A stretch of DNA of 64,000 nucleotides. Origin: Lachnospiraceae bacterium UBA7143 (GTDB lineage: Bacteria > Bacillota > Clostridia > Lachnospirales > Lachnospiraceae). The stretch is from assembly GCA_002491905.1 (NCBI GenBank), contig DKWV01000038.1:12717-76716 (forward strand), written 5' to 3'. The notes under the pieces are model-generated. The model had not been told where the DNA came from. It was given only the letters and a program-made list of their open reading frames with translations, and searched no databases. This document shows, in pieces, positions 16,487 through 25,418 of this stretch. A program made the translations under genes and the position numbers. Each line of letters opens with the position of its first letter. Position 1 is the stretch's first letter.

Positions 16487-17092
16487 TTACAATACTAGAT
16501 CCACTCCGTGCTCCTTCAACCACTTGCGGTGGATGCGGTAGTCGGGGCAGACGCTCTCCACAAGCGCCCAGAACGCCTTTGAGTGGTCCATGTGGGTCAG
16601 ATGGCACAGTTCATGGACAACCACATAATCCAGAACCGCAGGCGGCGCCAGCATAAGCCGCCAGTTGAAGGAGAGGGTGCCTTTTGTGCTGCAGCTCCCC
16701 CAGCGGGTCTTCTGGTCGCGGATGGTGATGCGGCTGAAGCTTCCGCCTGTGAGCGGCAGGAAATAGGCGGCACGTTTCGGGAAATAATCTTTTGCCGCTT
16801 CTATATAACGCTTTTCAAGAGCCGCCCGCTGGGTGTCCGTCAAGTTGGACACGGGGCGGCTTTCCCGTTGCTTTACAGCCTCCAGATAATGTGTGATGAT
16901 CCAGTGCTGCTTGTCTGAAAGAAGACGGCGGATCTGTGTCCCGGAGGTGCCAAAGGGCAGCCGCAGGGTGATTTCTCCCTCGGCGGAGATGCTGACGGCG
17001 CAGGTCTTACGGTCGCTGTAGATCACCTCGTAGGGAAGTTCATATAGTTTGCTCTGGTATTTGATGCGGTGTATTTGTTTCATGGATATCAT
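16487..17092 (-). CDS. YgjP-like M48-type metallopeptidase domain protein
   Basis: A 201-residue cytoplasmic protein with the zinc signature HELCHLTHMDHSKAFW near residue 155 and the KTRWGSCSTKGTLSFNWRL block before it. These define the YgjP/DUF45 family, often paired with restriction or repair genes but of unproven substrate. It follows the subtilase gene on the same strand with a 53-bp gap. Start alternatives are 17092 and 17083; neither has a good ribosome site. The longer frame to 17164 overlaps the subtilase end and is rejected. Confidence 0.8.
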   Translation of the reverse strand: MISMKQIHRIKYQSKLYELPYEVIYSDRKTCAVSISAEGEITLRLPFGTSGTQIRRLLSDKQHWIITHYLEAVKQRESRPVSNLTDTQRAALEKRYIEAAKDYFPKRAAYFLPLTGGSFSRITIRDQKTRWGSCSTKGTLSFNWRLMLAPPAVLDYVVVHELCHLTHMDHSKAFWALVESVCPDYRIHRKWLKEHGVDLVL

Positions 17093-17145
17093 TTTATCAC
17101 AGGAAACGGTATTATGCCATTGGCAGTTGGAACAGGAGGCATGGG

Positions 17146-20100
17146 TCAGGTGTGGCTGTCGCACAAATATCTAAAGCTCCCATTTGAAAAGCGGACAGTC
17201 GGTACAGTATATCTGGCTTTAAGACGGGATCCGTCTTTAAACTGTACAGTGATTGTCATTTTCTGGTAATCCCTGGCGGTGAGTGAGGAGCTGAAGGGAG
17301 ATTTTGTGGTGGTTGCCTTACCGGGCACCGGCTGCAGATAATAATATCCCGCCTTTCCGTCCCTGGCATCCTGAAATTTCCTGCCGCATCCGGGATTGGA
17401 GCCTCCGGATACGGAAACCGTGAAATAGGGTGGAGAACAGAGATTTCCCTGCGCATCCTCAGCCAGTACCTTAAATCCTTCCCGGTAACCGCCGCCGGGA
17501 GTCTCAATCCTATCTGCATACTCGATTCGTATTTTCCGATAGAGGGGAGTGACGGTAAAACGGTATTTGTTGGATGTTATGCCGCTGCCGTCTGCCGCCG
17601 TGGCCGTTATGACGGCGGTAGAACCTGCCGCCGCGGTTTTGGCTGCCGTTACTTTGCCGTTCCTGTCAACGGAGACAGCGTCCGGGTTGCTGGAAGACCA
17701 GGTAATCTTTTTGCTTGTGGGAACGCCGTAGCTGCTGCTGTATTTCGCGGACATCCGTATGCTCTTTCCGACAGCGATATAGCTATCGTATGTGTCAGTG
17801 TTGTCATCGTGACACCCCCAGCCGTCGGTCGGGCCGATGGCAAGTCCGGACATGGGGAGAAACACATTGACCGTACAGGATGCCTTTACTCCGCTACCGT
17901 CGGTGGCGGCACAGGTGATGACCGCCTTGCCGGTGTGCTCCGCGCTGATAAGGGCTGTGTCTATACCGCCGTTATCGCCGGGCATCACAGACACACCATA
18001 GATAGAGACAATGCTCTCGTCGCTGCTCGTCCAGTGAAATTGATTTCGGTCAAAACCTTCCGTTCCTGTCAGCTCCATTTTCAAGTGGCACGCGACGGGA
18101 GCGTCGGAGAGGGTGGGGATAAAGAGAGTCAGCCTTTGGTCGGAGAGAGATATATTTGTGATTTCTCCCGACAGAATCGTTACGGTGGCTTTCGCAAGGA
18201 TCCCGGAACCGTCCTGGGCGGCGGCCTTCACAGTGCACGTACCCGCAGCATCCTTCTTCGCGGTCAGCCTGCCCTTGGCGGAAATGGTCACCTTGTCGTT
18301 CCCTTCCACACTCCATGTGATTTTTTTGTTGGAGGCGTTTGCCGGCGCTGTCTGAGCCGAAAGATCGATGCTTCTGCCGGCGGCTACTTTGGCAGGGTTC
18401 TGATAAGTAATTTTCCTGCCGTTAGGCGCGCAAAGTGTGATGTCTGTAACAGGCTGGGCGACTGTCACACTGCAGGAGGCGCTGCGGTTTAAGCTGTCGT
18501 TTGTGACGACTTTGACAGTGGCTTTGCCGGGCGAAACGGCGGTGACGACGCCGTCCTCCACCGAAACAATCCCGGGATTGCTGCTCGTCCAGACAACGGC
18601 ATTGGCACTGACATCTGTGACTACGGAACGGTCAGTTTTGGTGATTTTAAGTCTTTTTTTCAGGTCGAGGGTTTCCGGTATGTGCAGCGCCACGGATCTC
18701 AAGGTTTTCCCCTTTTCGTCCTGAAAAGCGATCTTCTGAATATCGGCTTTTTCTGCGGGGATTACGGTGAAGGTATAGGAGTCCTGTATCGTGGGAATGT
18801 CGCCTCCGTTTTTTAGCAGGAGCGTGGCGGTGACGGTATAGTTCCCAGGGGGCGTTGTCTTCTTCGTTTTGACCGTGCCGCCGGATACCGTGATACCGGC
18901 CTTTAAAGCCTCGTTGTCAACCTGCCAGACCGCTTTGGTGGGGAGCGAGTAGGAGGGCGTCACCGTGGTGGTGAATTTCAGGCTCTTTCCGGCCGCAATG
19001 CAGGAAACGTGATTGGCGGGTGTCAGGGCGACCTCCTGAGGGCGCGGCGTCAGGGAAAAGGTTCTGGAAACCACCCGGCTTGTCTTCCCGGTGACGGGAT
19101 TGAGAGACATGGCCTTGATCGTTACTTTTCCTGAACCCTTAAGCGTAATGCCGTAATGGTCGTAAGCAGGATAATAGGGCGTGCCGTTTATCACTTCGTT
19201 GTTTTTATAGACGGGCGTTTTCCCGTCCGTGGAGTAATAGATTACTATACCGACGGCGGTCTTGACGGAGAGGAATACCGTTACGCATTCCTCTATGTAG
19301 TTACTGCTTCCTTTCGCCTTATCATAGTGATCCTCATGAAACTCTATGGTCGGCGCTATCGGCGCAGCCGTATCCGTGGCTAATTTCAGTACGCCGGGCA
19401 GCCAGGTGGTGCCTGCACCCATGCCGGAGGAAGCGCTTTTGACAGTAGAGGATTTCATGGCTGAGAGCAGTGCATTCACTTTGGCCTTGCCGGTCTTTTT
19501 GCGGATATCCTCTCTGGCGGAAAGAATGACTGCCGCCGTGCCCGCAGCCGCCGGGGCGGCCTGGCTGGTGCCGCTCATATATCCGTAGCTGTTGCCACCT
19601 TCCGGCAGCGTGGAGTAAATGCCAACGCCGGGAAAGGACAGGGCTACGGTTCTGCCATAGTTGGAGAAGGAAGCTTTCGCGCTGTTTTGGTCTACAGCGC
19701 CCACGCAGATGGCGCCCGAATAGGCGGCAGGGAAGTTAATGCCGTCGGAATCGTCGTCGCCGGCGGAGGCAAAAACAGCAACTCCGTTATTGTATGCATT
19801 CTTTATTACTTTCGCAAAGTTGTCGTCGTACAAGGAGTTACCAAGACTCATATTTATGATATCGTTCTGGTCCTCAACGGCGGCGTTGACGGCGCGCAGA
19901 ACGCTGTCCGCCGTCATGCTTCCGAAAGGCGAAACAACGGCATAACCCCGTATCTGGGCATCCGGAGCGATACCGGCGCCGCCGTTCCAGTTGTGTTCTT
20001 CGGCGGCGATGATGCCCGCCACGTGAGTGCCGTGTTCCGCATTGTCCTCGCTGTACTCCGTTCCTTCGGCGCCGTTCACAAAGTTCCTTCCGGCAACGGC

Positions 20101-21027
20101 ATTTTCCGCCAGATCTTCATGTGACTGCCTGAGGCCGGTATCGATCACGGCCACTTTTATGCCCTGCCCCTTATAGCCGGCGCCCCAGGCGTAGGTTGTG
20201 CCGATGTAGTCATGCTGCCACTGCCTGCCAATGTCAGAGTCATTGGTGGCATGGACCGTTCTGGACGGCATGTCGTCACTGTCCAAATGGCTGTAGTAGT
20301 TGGGCCATACGGCAGGCAGTTTGATATCGGGATCCGCCGCCGCAGCCACGGCCATAGCTACCGTTGCCTTTTCGGGCAGGGTGATTACAGCCACTTCATA
20401 GGAATAGCTGTCCAGCGTGCCGCCGAAAGCCTCTGCCGCCTGTTCGGCCTTGGTCCGGGTGTCCGCTAAATACACCACTTCACCGGGCGCATAGAGACCC
20501 TCCGCATCGGCATATGCGTTGGCGGACCGGGTGCGGAAGGCGGCGATATCGTCCATATGGGAGGCTAAAACTTTTTTGTCAGCCAGCTGCTGTGCGGACA
20601 GCGTGCAGCCGTCTCCCAAACCGGGAAAGACGGCGAAAATATTTTCTTCCTCCCCGGGGAGTGTGTTTTCAGAGACCGTATTTTCAGAGACGGTATTTTC
20701 GGAGACGCTGTTTTCATCGGGGAGAGATTCGACAGGCGTCTCTTCTTCTTCAGGCAGGAGTTCGACGGGCGTCTCTTCTTCTTCAGGCAGGGGTTCGACA
20801 GGCGTCTCCTCCTCCCCGCCAGGAATGGATTCGGCAGGCGTCTCCTCCTGTTCGTCATGGGACGAATCGGAATTGTCGGAAATGCCCTGCTGCGGTTCCT
20901 CTGCGGGTTCTTCGACAGATTCGGCGGCGGCAGGAACGTCGGTTTGAGCGGCCACCGCGTCGGCTCCGGCCGCCTGGAACAGTAAAGAACCGGCTAAAAA
21001 TAATGAAACTATCCTCTGTTTTTGCAT
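17146..21027 (-). CDS. Large secreted subtilase (S8) with Ig-like (Big_2) repeats
   Basis: A 1293-residue exported serine protease. Residues 1-28 are a signal peptide. Residues about 30-130 form a Glu/Pro-rich stalk with tandem repeats. The catalytic domain runs about 285-530 with Asp296 (VAVIDTG), His332 (EHGTHVAG) and Ser488 (MSGTSQAAP). A chitobiase-like fold follows at about 590-665 (YYSTDGKTPVY). Then come about five Big_2/Ig-like domains, each with a WTSSNPGIVSV or WSSSNPDAVSV-type core. No LPxTG sorting motif, transmembrane tail or choline-binding repeats were seen, so attachment is unclear. The ATG at 21027 has CGGAGGAAAC; a 12-codon extension lacks one. It probably degrades host or surface proteins. 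Confidence 0.9.
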   Translation of the reverse strand: MQKQRIVSLFLAGSLLFQAAGADAVAAQTDVPAAAESVEEPAEEPQQGISDNSDSSHDEQEETPAESIPGGEEETPVEPLPEEEETPVELLPEEEETPVESLPDENSVSENTVSENTVSENTLPGEEENIFAVFPGLGDGCTLSAQQLADKKVLASHMDDIAAFRTRSANAYADAEGLYAPGEVVYLADTRTKAEQAAEAFGGTLDSYSYEVAVITLPEKATVAMAVAAAADPDIKLPAVWPNYYSHLDSDDMPSRTVHATNDSDIGRQWQHDYIGTTYAWGAGYKGQGIKVAVIDTGLRQSHEDLAENAVAGRNFVNGAEGTEYSEDNAEHGTHVAGIIAAEEHNWNGGAGIAPDAQIRGYAVVSPFGSMTADSVLRAVNAAVEDQNDIINMSLGNSLYDDNFAKVIKNAYNNGVAVFASAGDDDSDGINFPAAYSGAICVGAVDQNSAKASFSNYGRTVALSFPGVGIYSTLPEGGNSYGYMSGTSQAAPAAAGTAAVILSAREDIRKKTGKAKVNALLSAMKSSTVKSASSGMGAGTTWLPGVLKLATDTAAPIAPTIEFHEDHYDKAKGSSNYIEECVTVFLSVKTAVGIVIYYSTDGKTPVYKNNEVINGTPYYPAYDHYGITLKGSGKVTIKAMSLNPVTGKTSRVVSRTFSLTPRPQEVALTPANHVSCIAAGKSLKFTTTVTPSYSLPTKAVWQVDNEALKAGITVSGGTVKTKKTTPPGNYTVTATLLLKNGGDIPTIQDSYTFTVIPAEKADIQKIAFQDEKGKTLRSVALHIPETLDLKKRLKITKTDRSVVTDVSANAVVWTSSNPGIVSVEDGVVTAVSPGKATVKVVTNDSLNRSASCSVTVAQPVTDITLCAPNGRKITYQNPAKVAAGRSIDLSAQTAPANASNKKITWSVEGNDKVTISAKGRLTAKKDAAGTCTVKAAAQDGSGILAKATVTILSGEITNISLSDQRLTLFIPTLSDAPVACHLKMELTGTEGFDRNQFHWTSSDESIVSIYGVSVMPGDNGGIDTALISAEHTGKAVITCAATDGSGVKASCTVNVFLPMSGLAIGPTDGWGCHDDNTDTYDSYIAVGKSIRMSAKYSSSYGVPTSKKITWSSSNPDAVSVDRNGKVTAAKTAAAGSTAVITATAADGSGITSNKYRFTVTPLYRKIRIEYADRIETPGGGYREGFKVLAEDAQGNLCSPPYFTVSVSGGSNPGCGRKFQDARDGKAGYYYLQPVPGKATTTKSPFSSSLTARDYQKMTITVQFKDGSRLKARYTVPTVRFSNGSFRYLCDSHT
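20662..20820. repeat. Tandem repeats inside the subtilase stalk
   Basis: Two adjacent in-frame arrays. About 20662-20718 has 15-bp units coding SENTV (three to four copies). About 20720-20820 has 33-bp units coding TPVExLPEEEE (three copies, slightly diverged). Both keep the reading frame and could change in number by slippage, altering stalk length. Confidence 0.8.
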
Positions 21028-21203
21028 TTTTGTTTCCTCCGATTGTATATTTACTTTGCACATGGTTTTTCCTGCTGGCGCGATTATTTTAGCACCCGAA
21101 AATTTACGGGGGAGAGAATTTGTCTATTCGGTCGATACGATTGCGTATTTGGTCATCCGAAAACAAAACGGGTAAGGCAGGCATGACCGATAAAGGAAGC
21201 GGC

Positions 21204-21261
21204 TTTACACTTTTCCATAAAACGGATATAATAAGGCTGTGCCGGACAGGATATTGTCCGG
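21204..21261 (+). promoter_or_regulatory. gpmI promoter and leader hairpin
   Basis: TTTACA (21204-21209), 17-bp spacer, perfect TATAAT (21227-21232). A 7-bp hairpin CCGGACA / TGTCCGG (21242-21261, 6-base loop) falls at the very 5' end of the transcript and may stabilise it. Confidence 0.75.
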
Positions 21262-21315
21262 CGGAGACTGACAAAATAAAAAGTGCAATAAAGAGATAGT
21301 AAAGGAGAAACGATC

Positions 21316-22860
21316 ATGGGAAGACAGAAACCGGCAGTATTGATGATTTTGGACGGCTACGGCCTCAACGACAAGACGGAGGGCAACGCGGTTGCACTGG
21401 CGAAAACGCCTGTTATGGACAAACTGATGGCGCAGTGCCCCTTTGTGAAGGGCAATGCCAGCGGCATGGCAGTGGGGCTGCCTGACGGTCAGATGGGCAA
21501 CTCCGAGGTGGGACACCTGAACATGGGTGCTGGGCGCATCGTGTATCAGGAGCTTACCAGAATTACAAAGGAGATTCAGGACGGCACCTTTTTTGAGAAT
21601 CCCGCCCTTCTTGACGCGGTGAACAACTGTAAGAAGAATGACTCTTCCCTGCACATGTTCGGGCTTTTGTCGGACGGCGGCGTACACAGCCACAACACCC
21701 ATCTCTACGGCCTTTTGGAGCTGGCTAAAAGAAACGGGCTCACAAAGGTTTATGTGCACGCTTTCCTCGACGGAAGGGACACGCCTCCGGCGAGCGGCAA
21801 GGGCTATGTGGAGGATCTGGAAGCTGAGATGAAGAAGATCGGCGTGGGCGAGGTAGCTACCGTGACGGGACGCTACTACGCGATGGACCGTGACAACAAC
21901 TACGACAGAGTGGAGAAGGCTTATCTGGCCCTCACCAAAGGCGAAGGGCTGGAGGCAGAGAGCGGCCCGGCGGGGATTCAGGCTTCCTATGACAGAGATG
22001 AGACGGATGAGTTTGTGAAGCCCACAGTGGTGAAGAAAAACGGCGCCCCTGTAGCCACAATTAAGGACGGGGATTCCGTGATCTTCTTTAACTTCCGTCC
22101 GGACAGGGCGAGAGAGATTACCAGAAGCTTCTGCGATGATGACTTCAAGGGCTTTGCAAGGGGGAAGAGACTGGATTTGACCTACGTCTGCTTCTCTGAT
22201 TATGACCCCACCATTCCCAATAAGGAAGTGGCATTCCACAAGATTTCCGTCACCAATACTTTCGGAGAGTGGCTTGCGGCGCATGGTATGAAGCAGGCGA
22301 GAATCGCGGAGACGGAGAAGTACGCCCATGTGACGTTCTTCTTCAACGGCGGCGTGGAGGAGCCTAACGAGGGAGAGACCCGTATTCTGGTCAATTCCCC
22401 CAAGGATGTGGCGACCTACGACTTAAAGCCCCAGATGAGCGCCTACGAGGTGTGCGACAAGCTGGTGGATGCGATTAAGTCAGGCGATTATGATGTGATT
22501 ATCATCAATTTTGCAAACCCCGACATGGTTGGACATACCGGTGTGCAGGAGGCAGCCATCAAGGCTGTGGAGGCCGTGGACGAGTGTGTGGGCAGGGCGG
22601 TTGCGGCTGTCAAAGAGGTGGACGGCGTGCTGTTTATCTGCGCGGACCACGGCAATGCGGAGCAGCTGGTTGACTATGAGACGGGCGCGCCCTTCACGGC
22701 GCACACCACCAACCCGGTGCCTTTCATTCTGGTCAATGCGGATCCCGCTTACAAGCTCCGCGAGGGCGGGTGTCTTGCGGACATCGTGCCCACGATCATC
22801 GAGCTGATGGGCATGGAGCAGCCCGCAGAGATGACGGGGAAATCCCTGCTGGTGAAATAA
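21316..22860 (+). CDS. gpmI: 2,3-bisphosphoglycerate-independent phosphoglycerate mutase
   Basis: A 514-residue cytoplasmic glycolytic enzyme interconverting 3- and 2-phosphoglycerate with two metal ions. It is the full family length. Landmarks are the alkaline-phosphatase-like metal site LMILDGYGL, the phospho-serine motif QMGNSEVGHLNMGAGR, the FLDGRDTPP and GRYYAMDRDNNYDR substrate loops, NFRPDRAR, and the late metal ligands NPDMVGHTG and CADHGNAEQ. The ribosome site AAAGGAG is 8 bp upstream. It has its own promoter. Confidence 0.96.
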   Translation: MGRQKPAVLMILDGYGLNDKTEGNAVALAKTPVMDKLMAQCPFVKGNASGMAVGLPDGQMGNSEVGHLNMGAGRIVYQELTRITKEIQDGTFFENPALLDAVNNCKKNDSSLHMFGLLSDGGVHSHNTHLYGLLELAKRNGLTKVYVHAFLDGRDTPPASGKGYVEDLEAEMKKIGVGEVATVTGRYYAMDRDNNYDRVEKAYLALTKGEGLEAESGPAGIQASYDRDETDEFVKPTVVKKNGAPVATIKDGDSVIFFNFRPDRAREITRSFCDDDFKGFARGKRLDLTYVCFSDYDPTIPNKEVAFHKISVTNTFGEWLAAHGMKQARIAETEKYAHVTFFFNGGVEEPNEGETRILVNSPKDVATYDLKPQMSAYEVCDKLVDAIKSGDYDVIIINFANPDMVGHTGVQEAAIKAVEAVDECVGRAVAAVKEVDGVLFICADHGNAEQLVDYETGAPFTAHTTNPVPFILVNADPAYKLREGGCLADIVPTIIELMGMEQPAEMTGKSLLVK

Positions 22861-22911
22861 TCAGCCTGCCTGGGCCGGCGGACGGTTACAGGGCGGAGGG
22901 GCGTTTCGGTT

Positions 22912-23646
22912 ATGACAGAAGTGATAATATGCGATGACGATGCGATGGCACTTAGACAGACCAGACGGTTTCTGACGGATTCCATGCATCTGTGGGATGA
23001 GGAAATGGAGATTATGACCTACACGGATGCGGAGAGTCTGGTGAAAAGGATTCGGTCTGAGAGCGAACGGACGGATATATTGATTTTGGATATTGATATG
23101 CCGCATATGTCCGGGATGGAGATTGCGAAGCTGATCCGTGACGAGGAGAGGGACGTGATACTGATTTTTTTGACGGCCCACGACGAGTTTGTGTATCTGT
23201 CTTTTCAGTACGCGCCGTTCCGCTACATCAGGAAGGAATATATGAGGGAGGAGCTGCCTTCGGCGATGAAGGCGGCTCTGGCCAAACTGAGAGCCCGCAG
23301 AAGCAGTTTCGTCTGCCTGAAAACGCAGGATGGGGAGCGGACCGTGAAAATATCCGACATTACCCATTTCCAGATGGAAAACAGACGGATGTGCGTGCAT
23401 CTGCTGCAGGGAGGCGTTTATCTGGTATGGAAAAAGCTAAAGGAATTCAAGGCGGAAATTGATGCGAAGGACGATGCCTTCGTCCAGGTGCACAGCGGAT
23501 GCGTGGTGAATCTCAGGCACGTCAGGACGCGCAGGAATGGCATGGTGGTACTGGACGGGGCGGAGGAGACTGAAATACCCGTAAGCAGACGCCGTCAGAG
23601 GGAGGTTTCCGAAACGATCTCCAATTACTGGAGGGATCATTCATGA
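22912..23646 (+). CDS. LytTR response regulator (AgrA/VirR-like)
   Basis: A 244-residue two-component regulator. The receiver domain (1-125) has the acidic pocket DDD at 8-10 and the phospho-acceptor Asp60 in LILDIDMPHMSG. Residues about 140-240 form a LytTR DNA-binding domain (SDITHFQMENRRMCVHL, FVQVHSGCVVNLRHV). This class pairs with GHKL sensor kinases in peptide quorum sensing or bacteriocin control. Its stop overlaps the kinase start by 4 bp, but that kinase is broken here. No AgrB/AgrD-like genes are adjacent. Confidence 0.9.
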   Translation: MTEVIICDDDAMALRQTRRFLTDSMHLWDEEMEIMTYTDAESLVKRIRSESERTDILILDIDMPHMSGMEIAKLIRDEERDVILIFLTAHDEFVYLSFQYAPFRYIRKEYMREELPSAMKAALAKLRARRSSFVCLKTQDGERTVKISDITHFQMENRRMCVHLLQGGVYLVWKKLKEFKAEIDAKDDAFVQVHSGCVVNLRHVRTRRNGMVVLDGAEETEIPVSRRRQREVSETISNYWRDHS

Positions 23647-24822
23647 ATACGGTTTTCCTGATAGTGAACGATATGGCGGTCGGGGTGGATATCTGGCTCT
23701 GTTATGTTTTTTGCAGTGTATTTCTGGACAGCGTTCTTTTCAAAAAACAGAAATATAAATTTATGGCGGCAGCAGTCGTGTCATTGCTGCTGATTGAGGC
23801 GGGGGATCTTGTCTTTCCACGTTCAGTTGGCAGAAGTATGCTGTATTCTGTGCTCTTTTTTTATCTTTTTCAGATTCTGTTATACAGGAAATATTATCTA
23901 AAGTGCGCGGCGCTTGGCCTGTTTTACACGCTGATGCTTGCCATGACGGACTTTAGCATTCTGGCTGTGTGCAGTCTGACGAGCCGCAAACCGTTCGCGG
24001 TCTTTTTGGAGCCTTCTGTATATGGCATCATAGCGGTTGTGATCCATATTCTGGTGCTGTCTTTTATCATTTACATGATTTATCACATCAGGGCGAATAC
24101 GTTTCAGTTGGGAGGGAGGTATGTCATCGCCCTTTTGCTGGTGACGATATTGATTCTGGTCACGACACTGCTTATATTCCAGTACTTTCTGGCAATGGGA
24201 TATGTGGGTCTGGCTGATTTCTTTGTCTGGGGCATGCTGGTGGCGCTGACGCTCGTCTCGTTCTTTTATATTGTCAGGCTGGCGCGGTCATATGCCGTCT
24301 GGCAGGAGAACACGCTCTTAAATATGCACAATGAGATGCTGCTCAAATCCCTGGAGGACAACAGAAAAAGCAACGAAGTGTGGAAGGCAAAGATCCATGA
24401 TTACAAGCACCATCTGATCTATATGGCGGAGCTTGCCCAAACAGATACTTGCACAGAGCAATTCCCTGCATATGTTCTGCAATGTGAATCTGCCGGAGAA
24501 TCTTGCGCTGGACCAGGCGGCTGTCAGCTCCGTGCTCGGCAATCTGCTGGACAACGCCATCAGGGCGGGCGGAGAAGTAAAAGGAAGCAGTATCGAAGTG
24601 AATATTTATATGGTAAAAAACAATCTGTGCATAAAAATCTGTAACCAGACCGCTTCCGGGCAGATTGATTTTACAAAGTCGTCGGAGGAGGACGGGCGGT
24701 TACACGGAATCGGCTTAAAGAGTGTGCGGCGCAGTGTGGAAAAAATGGGCGGTACATTTGACATCAGCGGGCAGGACGGCATTGTCACCGCCTTTGTGAC
24801 ACTCTATGATGTCTGTCCGTGA
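23643..24822 (+). pseudogene. GHKL sensor histidine kinase disrupted by internal deletion and frameshift
   Basis: The frame from 23643 encodes about five to six hydrophobic membrane segments (residues about 5-210), then the phospho-acceptor region KIHDYKHHLIYMAELAQ. After about 24445 it reads nonsense to a stop at 24644. The rest continues in the +1 frame: KQILAQSNSLHMFCNVNLPE, then the N-box LLGNLLDNAIRAG-like SVLGNLLDNAIRA and the G-box GRLHGIGLKSV, ending at 24822. The distance from the phospho-His to the N-box is about 60 residues, against roughly 100 expected. Some 130 bp, not a multiple of three, therefore appear lost near 24430-24450. A sequencing or assembly error is possible but would need to remove that much. 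The adjacent regulator is intact. Confidence 0.8.
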
Positions 24823-24891
24823 CCATATGCGCAAAAAGCACCCAAACTGACATATTTCTTCATTCCCCCCCCTTTATATATAATAGAACAC

Positions 24892-24947
24892 TTGACAACC
24901 GGCAGCGGGAAGTGGCATACTAAGTGTACCACCACTAATAGTACAGT
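24892..24947 (+). promoter_or_regulatory. Promoter and YtrA-type operator of the GntR-ABC operon
   Basis: TTGACA (24892-24897) is followed by a weak -10 (CATACT, 18-bp spacing). Just downstream is AGTGTA (24923-24928), 13 bp, TACAGT (24942-24947). Bacillus subtilis YtrA is known to bind AGTGTA-N13-TACACT, so this differs in one base with identical spacing, in front of a ytrA-like gene. Confidence 0.75.
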
Positions 24948-24989
24948 TGGTATTGTTGAAAAGGGGAAAATCAAAGGAAAGGAGATCAC

Positions 24990-25349
24990 ATGATACTGGT
25001 AGACTATAAGGATACCCGCCCCATATATGAGCAGATTGTGGAGCGGTTTAAGACCCTGATTTTAAAGGGCGTCATGCAGCCGGATGAACAGATGCCGTCG
25101 GTGCGCGGTCTGGCGATGGAGCAGTCCATCAATCCGAATACGATCCAGAAAGCCTACGCGGAGCTGGAGCGGCAGGGCTTTATCTACACCGTCAAGGGAA
25201 GGGGCAGCTTTGTGCTCGGGGACAGCAGACTGGTAGAGCAGCGCAAAAAGGAATATCTGGACCAGATCATAAAGCTGGTGAGAGAGGTGCTGGAGATCGG
25301 CATGACGAAGATGGAGATTGTTATGGAGATCGAGAAACTGCAGGTATAA
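24990..25349 (+). CDS. YtrA-type GntR family repressor
   Basis: A 119-residue regulator of the short YtrA subfamily: winged helix at 1-72 (PIYEQIVERFKTLILKG, then QSINPNTIQKAYAELERQGFIYTVKGRGSFV) and a short two-helix dimerisation tail instead of a ligand domain. The family represses its own ABC transporter operon and responds to cell-envelope antibiotics. The AAAGGAG site is 7 bp from the ATG. It heads the operon with the ABC genes that follow within 70 bp. Confidence 0.92.
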   Translation: MILVDYKDTRPIYEQIVERFKTLILKGVMQPDEQMPSVRGLAMEQSINPNTIQKAYAELERQGFIYTVKGRGSFVLGDSRLVEQRKKEYLDQIIKLVREVLEIGMTKMEIVMEIEKLQV

Positions 25350-25418
25350 TGCATACTTGGGAAGCTTTTGAATCAGACAGAAAAACGGCATGACAGTGCG
25401 GTGGAAAGAGAGGAGTAT

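Noticed and set aside
20662..20820. Possible CRISPR-like array
   Set aside because: The repeats are short, contiguous and in frame with the subtilase gene, with no spacers.
22912..24822. Agr-type quorum-sensing locus
   Set aside because: The regulator and kinase remnant fit, but no AgrB-like protease or AgrD-like peptide gene is nearby.
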